Source: Leisingera caerulea DSM 24564
GTDB taxonomy: Bacteria > Pseudomonadota > Alphaproteobacteria > Rhodobacterales > Rhodobacteraceae
Length of the DNA stretch: 64,000 bases
NCBI RefSeq assembly: GCF_000473325.1
Contig: NZ_KI421513.1
Coordinates: 3,357,217 to 3,421,216, forward strand
Direction of reading: 5' to 3'
The position numbers were made by a program, and so were the translations under genes. Positions within the stretch are counted from its first letter, which is position 1, and every line of letters begins with the position of its first letter. Below, piece after piece: positions 16,988-27,176 of the stretch. The notes beneath the pieces were generated by a model. It saw nothing but the letters and a program-made list of their open reading frames with translations, ran no database searches and had not been told where the DNA came from.

Positions 16988-19053
16988 AGCTGCGCCGGCG
17001 CGGCCAGCAGGCGGCGCAGGCGCCGGATTTCCGGCCCTTCCGGATACCATCCGCTCCACAGGCGCGCGCCGGTTGCGGCGCGGGCTGTCAGCAGACCGCC
17101 ATCGGGCCGGACCGCGATGCTGCCGGTCTGCCGCAGAATCCCAGGCGTCAGCAGCAAGCAGGTGCCGGGCTCCGGCTCAGCCACCGTGGACACGATGATA
17201 TCCCCCTCTTTACAAGCGCTTGCCTGCATAAGCTTACGTTTTCCCGGTGCATGAACCAGCCGGAAGCCTTGACCTTGCCAGACAGGCAGCACGCCGTCCC
17301 AGGCCTGCCAGCGGGCCGCGGCCTCTGGCTGGGTGGCGGCATCGCCATCATTCTCCAGCCAGATCCCTGCCGTGAACCCCTGCCCCTTTGGCCGCGACAG
17401 GGCGCGCCCCTCCGCCTCCATCACGCCGATCAGCCCGCCGGAGCTGGCAATGATCACCGGCGGCCGCTCTGCTCCGCTCCAGAGCCAAAGTGCTGCAGCT
17501 GCCGGCACCAGTCCCGCCAGCCGCAGCCGCCCGTGCCAGATCACGGCAAACACCGCACCGGACGCAAACAGCGGCAGCACCGCATCGCCGGGCGCCGCCA
17601 CCTGGGACACGGCGCCCTCAAACCCCGCCACGGTCTGTGCAACCGCCAGGATCCAGTCCATCCCCCACCGCATCACCGACAGCGCAGCCCCTTCCAATCC
17701 AACGGGCACCAGGCACAGCGCCAGCACTGCTGCCGGGATCACCCCGGAGCCCATGACCGGCACTGCCAGCAGATTTGCAAAGAGCCCGTAATGCGGAACG
17801 GTGTTGAAATGCGCGGCTGCAAAGGGCGCGGTTGCGGCGCCTGCCACAGCAGAGGAGATCACCAGAGCCGCAACCGGCCGCAACCAGCGCGGACCCGGCG
17901 GCACCTCCCTGTCCCGCAGCGCGGCAAAGACCGCGACCAGCGCCGCCGTCGCGGCGAAACTCATCTGAAAACCGGGGCTGAGCAGGCTTTCGGGCCGCCG
18001 CAGCAGCACGATCAGCGCCGCCGCCGCCACCGCGCGCAGTGTGATCGCGCGCCGGTTCAGCAGCACCGCCCCCAGCATCACGGCGACCATGACAAAGGCC
18101 CGTTCCGTCGCCACATTGCCACCTGACAACAGCAGATAGCCCGCCCCGGCCGCCAATGCGGCCAGCGCCGCCAGTTTCTTGACAGGCCAGCGCAGGGCAA
18201 CCGGCGGCACCAGGCAGAACAGCACCCGCACCGCAGCAAAGACAAAGCCGGTGAGCAGGCCCATATGAAGGCCGGAGATGGCCAGCAGATGCGCCAGGTT
18301 GCTTTTCCGCAGGGCCGTCAGCGTCTGCTCCCCGACACCGCTGCGGTCGCCGGCAGTGATGGCCGCGGCAAATCCGCCGGTCTCGCCCGGAATCCGCTGC
18401 TGGAGATAGCCCGCCATGGCGCGGCGCAAGCGCTCCACCGGAACGCCATCCCCCGGCGCTCCGGCCAGCAGGACCGGCGCCCTGGTATAGCCAAGCCCGC
18501 CCAGCTGCTTGAACCAGGCATGGCGGCGGAAGTCGAATCCTCCCGGCTCCGCCGGCCCCTGCGGCGGCAGCAGATGCGCGGTTGTCATCACCAAGGCGCC
18601 CGGCGGCGGCACCTGCTCCGGGCCTTTCAGGGAAATCCGCACCCGGGCCGGGGTTTTCACAGCCGGAACGCGGTCCAGCCGCACCTGGTCCAAGGTCAGC
18701 CGCAGCGCATCGGTCGGGGAACGGTCCACCGATACCACCCGGCCCTCAACCGGGCCGTAATAGCGGAAATCAAGAACCGGCGCCGCAACCCAGTGGGCGC
18801 GGGCGCCCGCCAGGCACAGGCCCGCCGCCGCAAAGGCCGGCGCCCAGAACAGGAACGCCAGCGGCCGCCGCTGCACAGCGCCCCATGCCAGCAGCAGTGA
18901 AACCGCGGCAAGACAGGCATAGACCGCCCATCCGGGTTCGCTTTTCAAACTGAAATAGGCCCCGATCCCGGTGCCCAGGAAAACTGGAACCCAGGGGAAC
19001 AGATCCCCCCGCTGCGCCTGCAGCAGGTCTGCGATGGCTGCGCTCAGCCGCAT
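16981..19053 (-). CDS. comEC: ComEC/Rec2-family membrane protein
   Basis: Inner-membrane channel that in competent bacteria moves single-stranded DNA into the cytoplasm. The 690-residue protein has an N-terminal multi-helix and OB-like region (DUF4131), then the ComEC core with the hallmark [15 protein letters not shown] and many membrane helices. Instead of a clear metallo-beta-lactamase domain the last about 150 residues are a degenerate soluble tail with no HxHxDH motif. The start at ATG 19053 is chosen for an AAGG-rich site; an in-frame ATG 54 bases upstream is possible. It converges on lexA (7-base overlap) and diverges from gltX. Confidence 0.85.
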   Translation of the reverse strand: MRLSAAIADLLQAQRGDLFPWVPVFLGTGIGAYFSLKSEPGWAVYACLAAVSLLLAWGAVQRRPLAFLFWAPAFAAAGLCLAGARAHWVAAPVLDFRYYGPVEGRVVSVDRSPTDALRLTLDQVRLDRVPAVKTPARVRISLKGPEQVPPPGALVMTTAHLLPPQGPAEPGGFDFRRHAWFKQLGGLGYTRAPVLLAGAPGDGVPVERLRRAMAGYLQQRIPGETGGFAAAITAGDRSGVGEQTLTALRKSNLAHLLAISGLHMGLLTGFVFAAVRVLFCLVPPVALRWPVKKLAALAALAAGAGYLLLSGGNVATERAFVMVAVMLGAVLLNRRAITLRAVAAAALIVLLRRPESLLSPGFQMSFAATAALVAVFAALRDREVPPGPRWLRPVAALVISSAVAGAATAPFAAAHFNTVPHYGLFANLLAVPVMGSGVIPAAVLALCLVPVGLEGAALSVMRWGMDWILAVAQTVAGFEGAVSQVAAPGDAVLPLFASGAVFAVIWHGRLRLAGLVPAAAALWLWSGAERPPVIIASSGGLIGVMEAEGRALSRPKGQGFTAGIWLENDGDAATQPEAAARWQAWDGVLPVWQGQGFRLVHAPGKRKLMQASACKEGDIIVSTVAEPEPGTCLLLTPGILRQTGSIAVRPDGGLLTARAATGARLWSGWYPEGPEIRRLRRLLAAPAQLQ

Positions 19054-19132
19054 GCTTGCCCCCCGCCTTCTGGCCCGGTAGACAGGCGGAAACTCTATGC
19101 CTCCCATGGTTTCCAAAAGGTAAATCCCGCAC

Positions 19133-20533
19133 ATGACCCAACCGGTTGTCACCCGTTTCGCGCCTTCGCCCACCGGCTTTCTGCACATCGGCGGCGCCCG
19201 CACCGCACTGTTCAACTGGCTGTATGCCCGCGGCCGCGGCGGCAAATTCCTGTTGCGGATCGAGGACACCGACCGCGAACGCTCCACGCCGGAGGCCACC
19301 GCCGCAATCCTGCAAGGCATGGCTTGGCTGGGCCTGGACCACGACGGCGAGGTGATCAGCCAGTTCGCGCGCGCGGACCGCCACGCCGAAGTCGCCCGAC
19401 AGCTGCTGTCCGAGGGCAAGGCCTATAAGTGTTTTGCCACCCAGGAGGAAATCGCAGCCTTCCGCGACCAGGCCAAGGCCGAGGGCAAATCCACCCTCTA
19501 CCGCTCCCCGTGGCGCGACGCGGATGAAGCCACCCATCCGGACGCGCCTTATGTGATCCGCATCAAGGCGCCGCAAAGCGGCGTTACCGTTATCAAGGAT
19601 GAGGTGCAGGGTGATGTGACCATCCGCAACGACCAGCTGGACGACATGATCCTGCTGCGCTCCGACGGCACCCCGGTCTATATGCTGGCGGTTGTGGTCG
19701 ATGACCATGACATGGGCGTCACCCATGTGATCCGCGGCGATGACCACCTCAACAACGCCGCCCGCCAGATGATGATCTATGAGGCGATGGGCTGGGACGT
19801 GCCGGTCTGGGCCCATATCCCGCTAATCCACGGGCCGGACGGCAAGAAACTGAGCAAACGCCATGGCGCCTTGGGAGCGCAGGAATACCAGGCGATGGGT
19901 TATCCCGCGGCCGGCATGCGCAATTATCTGGCGCGTCTCGGCTGGTCGCATGGCGATGACGAATTTTTTACGGACAGCCAGGCCAAAGAGTGGTTTAATT
20001 TCGACGGTATCGGCAAAAGCCCGGCCCGGTTCGACACCAAAAAGCTGGAAAACCTCTGCGGCCAGCATATTGCCGTTAGCGACGACGCCGCACTGCGGCA
20101 AGAAATCTGTGATTACCTGGCAGCTGCCGGGAAACCCGCCCTGACTGACGCGCAGTCACAAGGGCTGGAAGCTGCGATGTATTGCCTCAAGGACCGGGCC
20201 CGTACCTTCCCGGAACTTCTTGAAAAGGCGCATTTTATCCTTGCATCACGGCCTCTTGAACGGGATGCGAAGGCAGAAAAAGCGCTGTCGTCTGTATCCG
20301 ATGGTATACTGGAAGAATTGACGCCGCAGCTGCAAAATGCTAGCTGGGTCCGTGACGATCTGGAGGCGCTTCTGAACGCATTTGCAGAAGCACATGATAC
20401 CAAGTTCGGCAAACTGGCAGGCCCGTTGCGGGCTGCGCTTGCGGGCCGGGCGGTAACGCCTTCGGTGTTCGATATGATGCTGATTCTGGGCCGCGATGAA
20501 ACCATCGCCCGGCTCAAAGACGCAACGGGCTGA
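19133..20533 (+). CDS. gltX: Glutamyl-tRNA synthetase
   Basis: Charges tRNA-Glu. The 466-residue class I synthetase has the HIGH-type motif [18 protein letters not shown] (11-28) and the KMSKS-type KKLSKRHG near 239. Family length is about 465-480. The last about 450 bases, coding the anticodon-binding region, are visibly less GC-rich and use codons such as TCA, CTT and ATA more than the first two thirds. Many alphaproteobacteria carry two gltX copies with different specificity; which one this is cannot be told here. Confidence 0.95.
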   Translation: MTQPVVTRFAPSPTGFLHIGGARTALFNWLYARGRGGKFLLRIEDTDRERSTPEATAAILQGMAWLGLDHDGEVISQFARADRHAEVARQLLSEGKAYKCFATQEEIAAFRDQAKAEGKSTLYRSPWRDADEATHPDAPYVIRIKAPQSGVTVIKDEVQGDVTIRNDQLDDMILLRSDGTPVYMLAVVVDDHDMGVTHVIRGDDHLNNAARQMMIYEAMGWDVPVWAHIPLIHGPDGKKLSKRHGALGAQEYQAMGYPAAGMRNYLARLGWSHGDDEFFTDSQAKEWFNFDGIGKSPARFDTKKLENLCGQHIAVSDDAALRQEICDYLAAAGKPALTDAQSQGLEAAMYCLKDRARTFPELLEKAHFILASRPLERDAKAEKALSSVSDGILEELTPQLQNASWVRDDLEALLNAFAEAHDTKFGKLAGPLRAALAGRAVTPSVFDMMLILGRDETIARLKDATG

Positions 20534-20659
20534 CTCCGGTCTTTACACCGGGGTAAGCCTGCTTTGATACGACAACCCCTGCGCGAAACCGCGCAGGCGC
20601 TGCCCCGCATGAAGACGCCTGAACGGCAGCTTTCGTGCCTGTAACAGGAAGGGACATCC

Positions 20660-21955
20660 ATGACCGAGACACAGAAATCTGCCACGCTCAGCCTGAATGG
20701 CGAAAACTACGAGCTGCCCATTTTCTCGCCAACGGCCGGGCCCGATGTTCTCGACATCCGCAAGCTTTATGCGCAGGCAGGCGTGTTCACCTATGATCCG
20801 GGCTTCACCTCCACCGCCAGCTGCGACAGCACCATCACCTATATTGATGGCGGCAAGGGCGAGCTGCTGCACCGCGGCTATCCGATCGACCAGCTGGCGT
20901 CGAAATCGCATTACCTGGAGGTCTGCTACCTGCTGCTCTACGGCGAACTGCCGACTGCCGCGCAGCTGGAGGATTTCGAGACCCGTGTGACCCGTCACAC
21001 CATGGTGCATGAGCAGATGCACAACTTCTTCCGCGGCTTCCGCCGCGACGCGCACCCGATGGCGACCCTGGTGGGCGTGGTCGGCGCGATGTCGGCCTTC
21101 TACCACGACTCGCTGGACGTGACCGATCCCTGGCAGCGCGAGGTTGCAGCGATCCGGCTGATCGCCAAACTGCCGACCATCGCCGCGATGGCCTACAAGT
21201 ACTCGATCGGCCAGCCCTTCGTGTACCCGAAGAACGACTTGGATTATTCGGCCAACTTCCTGCACATGTGCTTCTCGGTACCGGCCGAGGAATACCACGT
21301 GAACCCGATCCTGAGCCGCGCGATGGACCGGATCTTCATCCTGCACGCAGACCATGAGCAGAACGCCTCCACCTCGACCGTGCGCCTGGCGTCTTCCTCC
21401 GGTGCCAACCCGTTTGCCTGTATCGCGGCCGGTATCGCCTGCCTCTGGGGCCCGGCCCACGGCGGCGCCAACCAGGCTTGCCTGGAAATGCTCAAGGAAA
21501 TCGGCTCTGTTGACCGCATCCCTGAGTTCATCGAACGCGCCAAGGACAAGAACGACCCGTTCCGCCTGATGGGCTTTGGCCACCGCGTGTACAAGAACAC
21601 CGACCCGCGCGCCAAGGTGCTGAAGCAATCCGCGGACGAAGTGCTGGAGCTGCTGGGTGTCGAAGACAACCCGCTGCTGCAGGTCGCCAAGGAGCTGGAG
21701 CGCACCGCGCTGCACGACGACTACTTCATCGAGAAGAAGCTGTTCCCGAACGTCGACTTCTACTCCGGCATCATCCTGGAGGCGATGGGCTTCCCGACCT
21801 CGATGTTCACCCCGATCTTCGCGCTGTCGCGCACCGTCGGCTGGATCTCGCAGTGGAAAGAGATGATCGCCGATCCACAGAACAAGATCGGCCGCCCGCG
21901 CCAGCTGTACCTGGGCGAGACCCTGCGCGACTACGTCGACATCGAAAAGCGCTGA
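20660..21955 (+). CDS. gltA: Citrate synthase
   Basis: Condenses acetyl-CoA and oxaloacetate, the entry step of the TCA cycle. The 431-residue protein is of the long Gram-negative type, with [29 protein letters not shown] and [15 protein letters not shown] carrying the catalytic histidines, and a matching N-terminal regulatory region. GGAAGGGAC precedes the ATG. It is probably monocistronic: 126 bases follow gltX and a strong terminator ends it. Confidence 0.97.
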   Translation: MTETQKSATLSLNGENYELPIFSPTAGPDVLDIRKLYAQAGVFTYDPGFTSTASCDSTITYIDGGKGELLHRGYPIDQLASKSHYLEVCYLLLYGELPTAAQLEDFETRVTRHTMVHEQMHNFFRGFRRDAHPMATLVGVVGAMSAFYHDSLDVTDPWQREVAAIRLIAKLPTIAAMAYKYSIGQPFVYPKNDLDYSANFLHMCFSVPAEEYHVNPILSRAMDRIFILHADHEQNASTSTVRLASSSGANPFACIAAGIACLWGPAHGGANQACLEMLKEIGSVDRIPEFIERAKDKNDPFRLMGFGHRVYKNTDPRAKVLKQSADEVLELLGVEDNPLLQVAKELERTALHDDYFIEKKLFPNVDFYSGIILEAMGFPTSMFTPIFALSRTVGWISQWKEMIADPQNKIGRPRQLYLGETLRDYVDIEKR

Positions 21956-21977
21956 GCGCTGCTCGGACGGTAAGACA

Positions 21978-22005
21978 AACGCCCCGCACTGCGCGGGGCG
22001 TTTTT
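21978..22005 (+). terminator. Terminator after gltA
   Basis: AACGCCCCGC and GCGGGGCGTT flank a short ACTGC-type loop and are followed by TTTTTCGTTTT. Confidence 0.92.
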
Positions 22006-22261
22006 CGTTTTGCGGCAGTCTGGTTTCCGGAGGGCGGCAGGCTCTGTTCCAGACCCGCGGCCGTTCCACCCGGCCCAGCCAGGCAACAATTCCATCATGT
22101 TTCGCGCACTGTTTCTTCCGAAAGTTCAATATTTACGAGTATTTGACTAAATTCGCTCAACCCCGTACTCAACTCATGAGTTTACTTGGTTCTGGCAGAG
22201 CGCTCCCCGCGCGCGCATTATTGCAGAACGCCAGCTGCCAGGCGGCAACGGGATTGATGAC
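22006..22261 (+). promoter_or_regulatory. Gene-free leader of the RTX gene with a 12-base palindrome
   Basis: No coding frame is evident. AT content rises between 22110 and 22190, with TTGACT at 22143-22148 as a possible -35 and TACTCA at 22166 as a weak -10. AACTCATGAGTT (22171-22182) is a perfect 12-base palindrome lying just downstream, about 80 bases before the RTX start codon. It could be an operator. Confidence 0.35.
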
Positions 22262-23137
22262 ATGGAACTTTTGATCTTGCTTGGGATTGGCCTGACCATT
22301 GGCGGTGTGGCCTTGGCGATGGACGATGATGATGACGGTGGCGCGAGCGAGCCGGACACTTCGGAGCCGCCGCAGACCGTCGAACCCGGCAGTACAACCA
22401 CCGGGTCGGACGCTGCAGATGACTTGATTGGCACCGGCCAAGACGAAACCGCTTACGCCAGGGGCGGCAACGATATCCTTGAAGGCCGCGGTGGTGATGA
22501 CCGCCTGTTCGGAATGGACGGGGCCGACATTCTGGTCGGCGGCACCGGCGACGACTTTATGCGCGGCGGAGCAGGCGATGACTATCTGATCGACAATGAA
22601 GGATCGGACACTCTGCACGGGGACACCGGCGATGACAGGATTATCACAACCAGCGGCATTGACGGCGAAGGAATTGTCGGCCTCTCGCGCGGGCTGGCTG
22701 ACGGGTCCGTCACCGTCCTCAGCGGTCTGGCCGAATTTATTAACCCCGATACGGATCTTGACGGCGACGCCGACAGCGTGTCAGCCGGATACGGCGATGA
22801 TACAGTAATCGCAGGGGATGGAGATACCGTCTCCCTTGGCGAAGGAAGCGACACCTTGGTGGTCGGAGATTGGATCGCGTCCGACGATGACCCCGTTATC
22901 GTGACGGATTTCGATCCCGCCGACGACCTGCTGATCTATTCTTACGACGGCGATGGGCTGCCGCCCAGATTGTCGGTTCAGACGGTCGGCGACGGCACCG
23001 GCGACGAGGGACAGGGCTCGGCGCTGCTCTTTGCCGACGATGTGTTCGTCGCGCGGATCCACGGCGCAGGAGGGTTGCTCACGGTCAGCGATGTCTCCAT
23101 CGTTGACCGCTCGGAGGACGGATCGCTGTTTTCCTGA
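22262..23137 (+). CDS. RTX-type calcium-binding repeat protein with N-terminal membrane helix
   Basis: A 291-residue acidic protein. Residues 1-20 form a hydrophobic helix followed by a run of five Asp; a Pro/Thr/Ser-rich linker leads to five or six RTX nonapeptide repeats (about 68-128) such as GGNDILEGRGGDD and GGAGDDYL, which bind calcium in a beta roll. A second Asp/Gly-rich stretch (about 160-210) holds degenerate repeats. Typical RTX proteins are secreted by type I systems and lack such a helix, so this one may stay membrane-tethered. Function unknown. An embedded terminator follows. Confidence 0.78.
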   Translation: MELLILLGIGLTIGGVALAMDDDDDGGASEPDTSEPPQTVEPGSTTTGSDAADDLIGTGQDETAYARGGNDILEGRGGDDRLFGMDGADILVGGTGDDFMRGGAGDDYLIDNEGSDTLHGDTGDDRIITTSGIDGEGIVGLSRGLADGSVTVLSGLAEFINPDTDLDGDADSVSAGYGDDTVIAGDGDTVSLGEGSDTLVVGDWIASDDDPVIVTDFDPADDLLIYSYDGDGLPPRLSVQTVGDGTGDEGQGSALLFADDVFVARIHGAGGLLTVSDVSIVDRSEDGSLFS

Positions 23138-23166
23138 TCCAGCGGTTCCGCACGACTGAAAACCTC

Positions 23167-23943
23167 TCAGCGCCCCTCGAACTTCGCGGGGCGTTTTTCC
23201 ATGAAGGCTGTCACCCCTTCCAGGAAATCCCGGGTCTTGCCGCATTCCCCTTGCAGATGCGCCTCTTCCGACAGCTGCTCCATCAGGCTGCGGCCGGTGC
23301 TTTCGCGCAGGGCGGACTTGGTGGCGGCAAAGGCCTTGCTGGGGCCTTGGGCCAAATATTCGGCGCGCGCGCGCCAGCGGGTGCTGAACTCCGCGTCGGG
23401 CACCGCTTCCCAGATCATGCCCCAATCGCTGGCCTGCTGCGCGCTGATGCGATCGGCAAACAGCGCCGCACCCATCGCCTTGGCCATGCCGACCTGACGC
23501 GGCAGGAACCAGGTGCCGCCGGCATCAGGCATCAGCCCAATCTTGCTAAAGGCCTGCATGAAAAACGCGCTTTCGCTGGCAATCACCACATCCGCCGCCA
23601 GGGCCAGGCTGGCACCGGCTCCCGCTGCGGCGCCGTTCACCGCGGCCACAACCGGCACCGGGCAATTATAGATCGCTTCCACCATCGGCAGGTATTCGTC
23701 GCGCAGCGTGCGCTCCAGATCCAGGTCGCCCGCGCTGGAGGCATCGCTCAGGTCCTGGCCGGAGCAGAACGCATCACCTGCACCCGTCAGCACAACCGCG
23801 CGCGCCTCTGCCGAGGCCATTCGCACCGCATGGGTGATTTCCGAGCGCATCCGGCTGGTCAGCGCGTTCTTGCGGTTTGCGCGGTTCAGCGTGATGACCG
23901 CCAGCCCGTCCTCCAGCGTGAACAGGATTTCCTTGTAGTCCAT
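23167..23943 (-). CDS. Enoyl-CoA hydratase/isomerase, PaaG-like
   Basis: A 258-residue crotonase-fold protein acting on a CoA thioester. It has FCSGQDLSDAS near 59-69, oxyanion-hole residues in NGAAAGAGASLALAADVVIA, and KIGLMPDAGGTWFLPR, a sequence typical of the PaaG/2-(1,2-epoxyphenyl)acetyl-CoA isomerase branch. No other phenylacetate genes are nearby, so the substrate is unsure. It stands alone between the RTX gene (convergent) and ccmH. Confidence 0.85.
   Translation of the reverse strand: MDYKEILFTLEDGLAVITLNRANRKNALTSRMRSEITHAVRMASAEARAVVLTGAGDAFCSGQDLSDASSAGDLDLERTLRDEYLPMVEAIYNCPVPVVAAVNGAAAGAGASLALAADVVIASESAFFMQAFSKIGLMPDAGGTWFLPRQVGMAKAMGAALFADRISAQQASDWGMIWEAVPDAEFSTRWRARAEYLAQGPSKAFAATKSALRESTGRSLMEQLSEEAHLQGECGKTRDFLEGVTAFMEKRPAKFEGR
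23170..23198 (+). terminator. Terminator after the RTX gene, inside the 3' end of the hydratase gene
   Basis: CGCCCC and GGGGCG pair across an 11-base loop and are followed by TTTTT on the plus strand. The stem overlaps the last codons of the convergent hydratase gene, so it serves the RTX transcript. Confidence 0.55.
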
Positions 23944-24046
23944 AGGGGTGCCTCATGCAGATTGCGTCCCGCACGGCGCAGCGCCGGCGGGACCGTTTGA
24001 CGCTATGGTGACGCAAAGCTTAGCCGCCGGAAAGACAGACCCGGCG

Positions 24047-24529
24047 TCAATCCTCCAGGATTTTGCGCAGCCGTTCCTGCTCTTCCGCGCTCAGCCCCTG
24101 CTCCGCCGCCCGGGGCGCCCGGGCGCGTCCGCGCAGATAGAAAAGCGCCATCACCAGCGCCGCCAGCAGCATCAGCGGCCCCGCCGCCCACAGCAGCCAA
24201 TTGGCCCCGCTGGTGGTGGGGCGCAGCAGCACGTACTCGCCATAGCGGGCAACGATAAAATCCATCGCCTCCCGGTCGCTGTCGCCCGCCACCAGCCGCT
24301 CGCGCAGCAGCACCCGCAGGTCGCGGGCCAGTTCGGCGTTGGACTCGTCGATGCTCTCATTGCGGCAGACCAGACAGCGCAGGTCCTTGGAGAGCTCGCG
24401 CGCGCGCGCTTCCAGGGCCGGGTCCTCCAGGATTTCATCCGGCTCCACCGCCAGCGCGGGCGCCGGTGTGAACAGGGCGGCGGTCATCAGGGCCGCCAGG
24501 GCGACGATCAGAAAACGCATCCGTTTCAT
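24047..24529 (-). CDS. ccmH: Cytochrome c maturation protein CcmH (CycL)
   Basis: Periplasm-facing thiol-redox protein that reduces apocytochrome c cysteines for haem attachment. The 160-residue protein has a signal peptide (1-27), the defining LRCLVC motif (50-55) with RNESI after it, and one C-terminal membrane helix (about 109-131). It overlaps the ccmF stop by four bases (ATGA-type), so they are coupled. No ccmG is seen in the gap, unlike the usual ccmF-G-H order. Confidence 0.95.
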   Translation of the reverse strand: MKRMRFLIVALAALMTAALFTPAPALAVEPDEILEDPALEARARELSKDLRCLVCRNESIDESNAELARDLRVLLRERLVAGDSDREAMDFIVARYGEYVLLRPTTSGANWLLWAAGPLMLLAALVMALFYLRGRARAPRAAEQGLSAEEQERLRKILED

Positions 24530-26490
24530 TCCGCAGGCACTCCCGCTGCCGGTGTCTTGCGCGCGCCCGCGGCCACGCGGAAACGCCGGTCGCTCAGGCT
24601 CAAGAGCCCGCCAAGCGCCATCAGGATGGAACCCGCCCAGATCCAGTTGGCAAAGGGTTTAATGTAGGTGCGCATGGTCCAGCTGCCGTCGGCCTGCTGA
24701 TCGCCCAGCACGACATACAGGTCGCGTGTCACCCGGTAGTCAATCGCAGCTTCGGTGGTCGGCATCTTGGCCACCGGATAGTCGCGTTTCTCCGGGAACA
24801 TCATCGCCTCGGGCCGCCCGTTGCGGGTGACCTCGACGCGTCCCTTGGTGGTGAAATAGTTCGGCCCCTGCTCACGGGTCACCTCCTGCAGCACCAGCGT
24901 GAAGGCGCCGACCTCAAACGGCTCGCCGATACGGGCCACGCGGATGTCCTCCTGCTCCCAGGCGGTCAGGCCCGCGATGGCAAAGATAGTGACGCCGAGG
25001 CCTGCATGGGCCGTGGCCTTGCCCCAATCCGCCCGCGGCAGCCGCAGCATCCGCTGGAGGCGGCCGGATTTTCCGCTGCGCATCCACAGATCCGCCAGCG
25101 CACCGAACACCACCCAGGACCCCAGGAACAGCCCCACAGGTCCCAGCGCCGAGCGCCCGGTCTGCATCGACCAGGCCAGCACGCCGAGCGACACCGCCAG
25201 CAGGAACACATAACGCAGCTGCCAGGCGGTGCGCCCGATCCGGCCGCGCTTCCACGGCAGCATCGCGCCGACGGGCAGCAGCAGACCCAGCACCACCATG
25301 AAGGGGGTGAAGGCCGAGTTGAAGAACGGCGGCCCGACGCTCAGCTTCCGGTCCAGTAGCATCTCGGCAACGATCGGCCAGATGGTTCCGAAGAACACCA
25401 CGAAACAGCTGACCGCCAGCAGGATGTTATTGGCCACCAGCGCGCTTTCGCGGCTGATCATACCAAAGACCCCCTTGGCCTCCATCGCCTGCGCGCGCGC
25501 GGCAAACAGGGTCAGCGCGCCGCCGGTGAAGAAGGCGAGGATGAACAGGATGAACACGCCCCGCTCGGGGTCGTTGGCAAAGGCATGCACGCTGGTGATC
25601 ACGCCCGAGCGCACAATGAAAGTGCCGATCAGCGAGAAGCCGAAGGCAAGGATCGCCAGCAGGATGGTCCAGCTTTTCAACGCCTCGCGCTTTTCCACCA
25701 CGATGGCGGAATGCAGCAGCGCAGCGGCCAGCAGCCAGGGCATGAAGGAGGCGTTTTCCACCGGGTCCCAGAACCAGAAGCCGCCCCAGCCAAGCTCGTA
25801 ATAGGCCCACCAGGACCCCAGCGCGATGCCGATGGTCAGGAAGATCCAGGCGGCCAGCGTCCAGGGCCGCACCCAGCGGCCCCAGGCGGCATCCACCCGG
25901 CCTTCGATCAGGGCCGCAACGGCAAAGGAAAACGCCATGCTGAGGCCCACATAGCCGAGGTAGAGGAACGGCGGATGGAAGGCGAGGCCCGGGTCCTGCA
26001 GCAGCGGGTTCAGGTCCTGTCCGTCAAACGGCGGCACCGTCAGGCGCAGGAACGGGTTCGAGGTGAACAGGATGAAAGCGAAAAACGCCACGCCGATCGC
26101 GGCCTGCACGGACAGCACACGGGCCTTCAAGGTCGGCGGCAGGCCGCCGCCAAAGACCGAGGCCAGCGCCCCGAACAGGCTGACGATCAGCACCCACAAC
26201 AGCATCGAGCCCTCGTGGTTCCCCCAGGTGCCGGAGATCTTGTACAGCATCGGCTTGGCTGAATGGCTGTTCAGCGTCACCAGCTTCAGCGAGAAGTCTG
26301 AGGTGATGAAGGCCCACATCAGCGCGCCAAAGGAAAACGCGGTGAACAGGAATTGCGCCTGCGCCGCCGGTTCCGCGACGGCCATCCAGCCGGGCCAGCG
26401 TTTGTGGGCGCCGATCAAGGGGATAACGGCCTGCACGATGGCTATCATGAAGGCGAGAATTAGGGCGAAATGTCCGAGTTCTGTGATCAT
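24526..26490 (-). CDS. ccmF: Haem lyase CcmF
   Basis: Polytopic inner-membrane subunit of the haem lyase that transfers haem from CcmE to apocytochrome c. The 654-residue protein has about 14-15 membrane helices and the haem-binding WWD signature GWGGFWFWDPVENASFMPWL near 231-250. It ends coupled to ccmH. Upstream, where ccmE would usually be adjacent, lies the holin/endolysin pair. Confidence 0.96.
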   Translation of the reverse strand: MITELGHFALILAFMIAIVQAVIPLIGAHKRWPGWMAVAEPAAQAQFLFTAFSFGALMWAFITSDFSLKLVTLNSHSAKPMLYKISGTWGNHEGSMLLWVLIVSLFGALASVFGGGLPPTLKARVLSVQAAIGVAFFAFILFTSNPFLRLTVPPFDGQDLNPLLQDPGLAFHPPFLYLGYVGLSMAFSFAVAALIEGRVDAAWGRWVRPWTLAAWIFLTIGIALGSWWAYYELGWGGFWFWDPVENASFMPWLLAAALLHSAIVVEKREALKSWTILLAILAFGFSLIGTFIVRSGVITSVHAFANDPERGVFILFILAFFTGGALTLFAARAQAMEAKGVFGMISRESALVANNILLAVSCFVVFFGTIWPIVAEMLLDRKLSVGPPFFNSAFTPFMVVLGLLLPVGAMLPWKRGRIGRTAWQLRYVFLLAVSLGVLAWSMQTGRSALGPVGLFLGSWVVFGALADLWMRSGKSGRLQRMLRLPRADWGKATAHAGLGVTIFAIAGLTAWEQEDIRVARIGEPFEVGAFTLVLQEVTREQGPNYFTTKGRVEVTRNGRPEAMMFPEKRDYPVAKMPTTEAAIDYRVTRDLYVVLGDQQADGSWTMRTYIKPFANWIWAGSILMALGGLLSLSDRRFRVAAGARKTPAAGVPAE

Positions 26491-26600
26491 GTGCCGGTGT
26501 GTCCATGCATGCTCTGTAGGGATGGGTTCCCTATACGCTTCTCAGCCGGGAGGGCCAATGGCAAACGCCGCGCCATGCCGCCGCAGAAAGCAAAATGTGA

Positions 26601-27176
26601 TCAACCACGGCGCGCCTTCCAGGCTTCCAGCGCGGGATTGTTCCCTGCCGCGGTGGCGTCCAGCCGCGCCGCGGCATCCGTGCTTGTGGCGGCGGCAGCA
26701 GGGGCATCCGCCCTGAGCCGCTCCAGCGCGGCGATGTTTTCCGCCACCTCGGGCACCCGCGCCATGCTGGCGGCCAGCCCCTGCTGGAATTCCTGGCTCT
26801 TCACCTGATGGCGGGCGCCGAAATAGAAAGAGACGATGACCCCCAAAAGCCACCACAGCGGCTCCGGCACCAGCGCCAGACCTTGCATTCTTGCAGCAAA
26901 CCAGACCGGATCGCTCAGAGATGCGCCTATCAGTGCAAGAGTCCCAAGCGCCAGCAAGGGGCGCGGCAGACGGTTCACCCCGTCCATGAACCGGTCAAAC
27001 CGGCTTTTGCCGCCATACTGAAACTCCGCCGCCAGCTGGCTGAGTGCAGCGCTTTGCATATCGTGCGCGCGGGCGGCGCCGGCCTCAGCGTTTTCGCGAA
27101 AGACTTCAAGCGTTTCCCGCAAGGCATTGCTCTGCCGCCCAAAAACCAATCCAAACACATCCGCGATCAGCCCCAT
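26601..27176 (-). CDS. Holin of 3TM / gene-transfer-agent type
   Basis: A 191-residue membrane protein likely to permeabilise the inner membrane so the neighbouring endolysin can reach peptidoglycan. It starts MGLIADVFGLVFGRQSN, has an amphipathic helical stretch (18-65), two clear membrane helices (about 73-92 and 105-121) and an Ala-rich C-terminal tail. The pattern fits the GTA holin family linked to the Rhodobacter gene transfer agent. GGAGGA precedes the ATG, and its start overlaps the endolysin end by 10 bases. Family assignment is from memory of the pattern. Confidence 0.78.
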   Translation of the reverse strand: MGLIADVFGLVFGRQSNALRETLEVFRENAEAGAARAHDMQSAALSQLAAEFQYGGKSRFDRFMDGVNRLPRPLLALGTLALIGASLSDPVWFAARMQGLALVPEPLWWLLGVIVSFYFGARHQVKSQEFQQGLAASMARVPEVAENIAALERLRADAPAAAATSTDAAARLDATAAGNNPALEAWKARRG

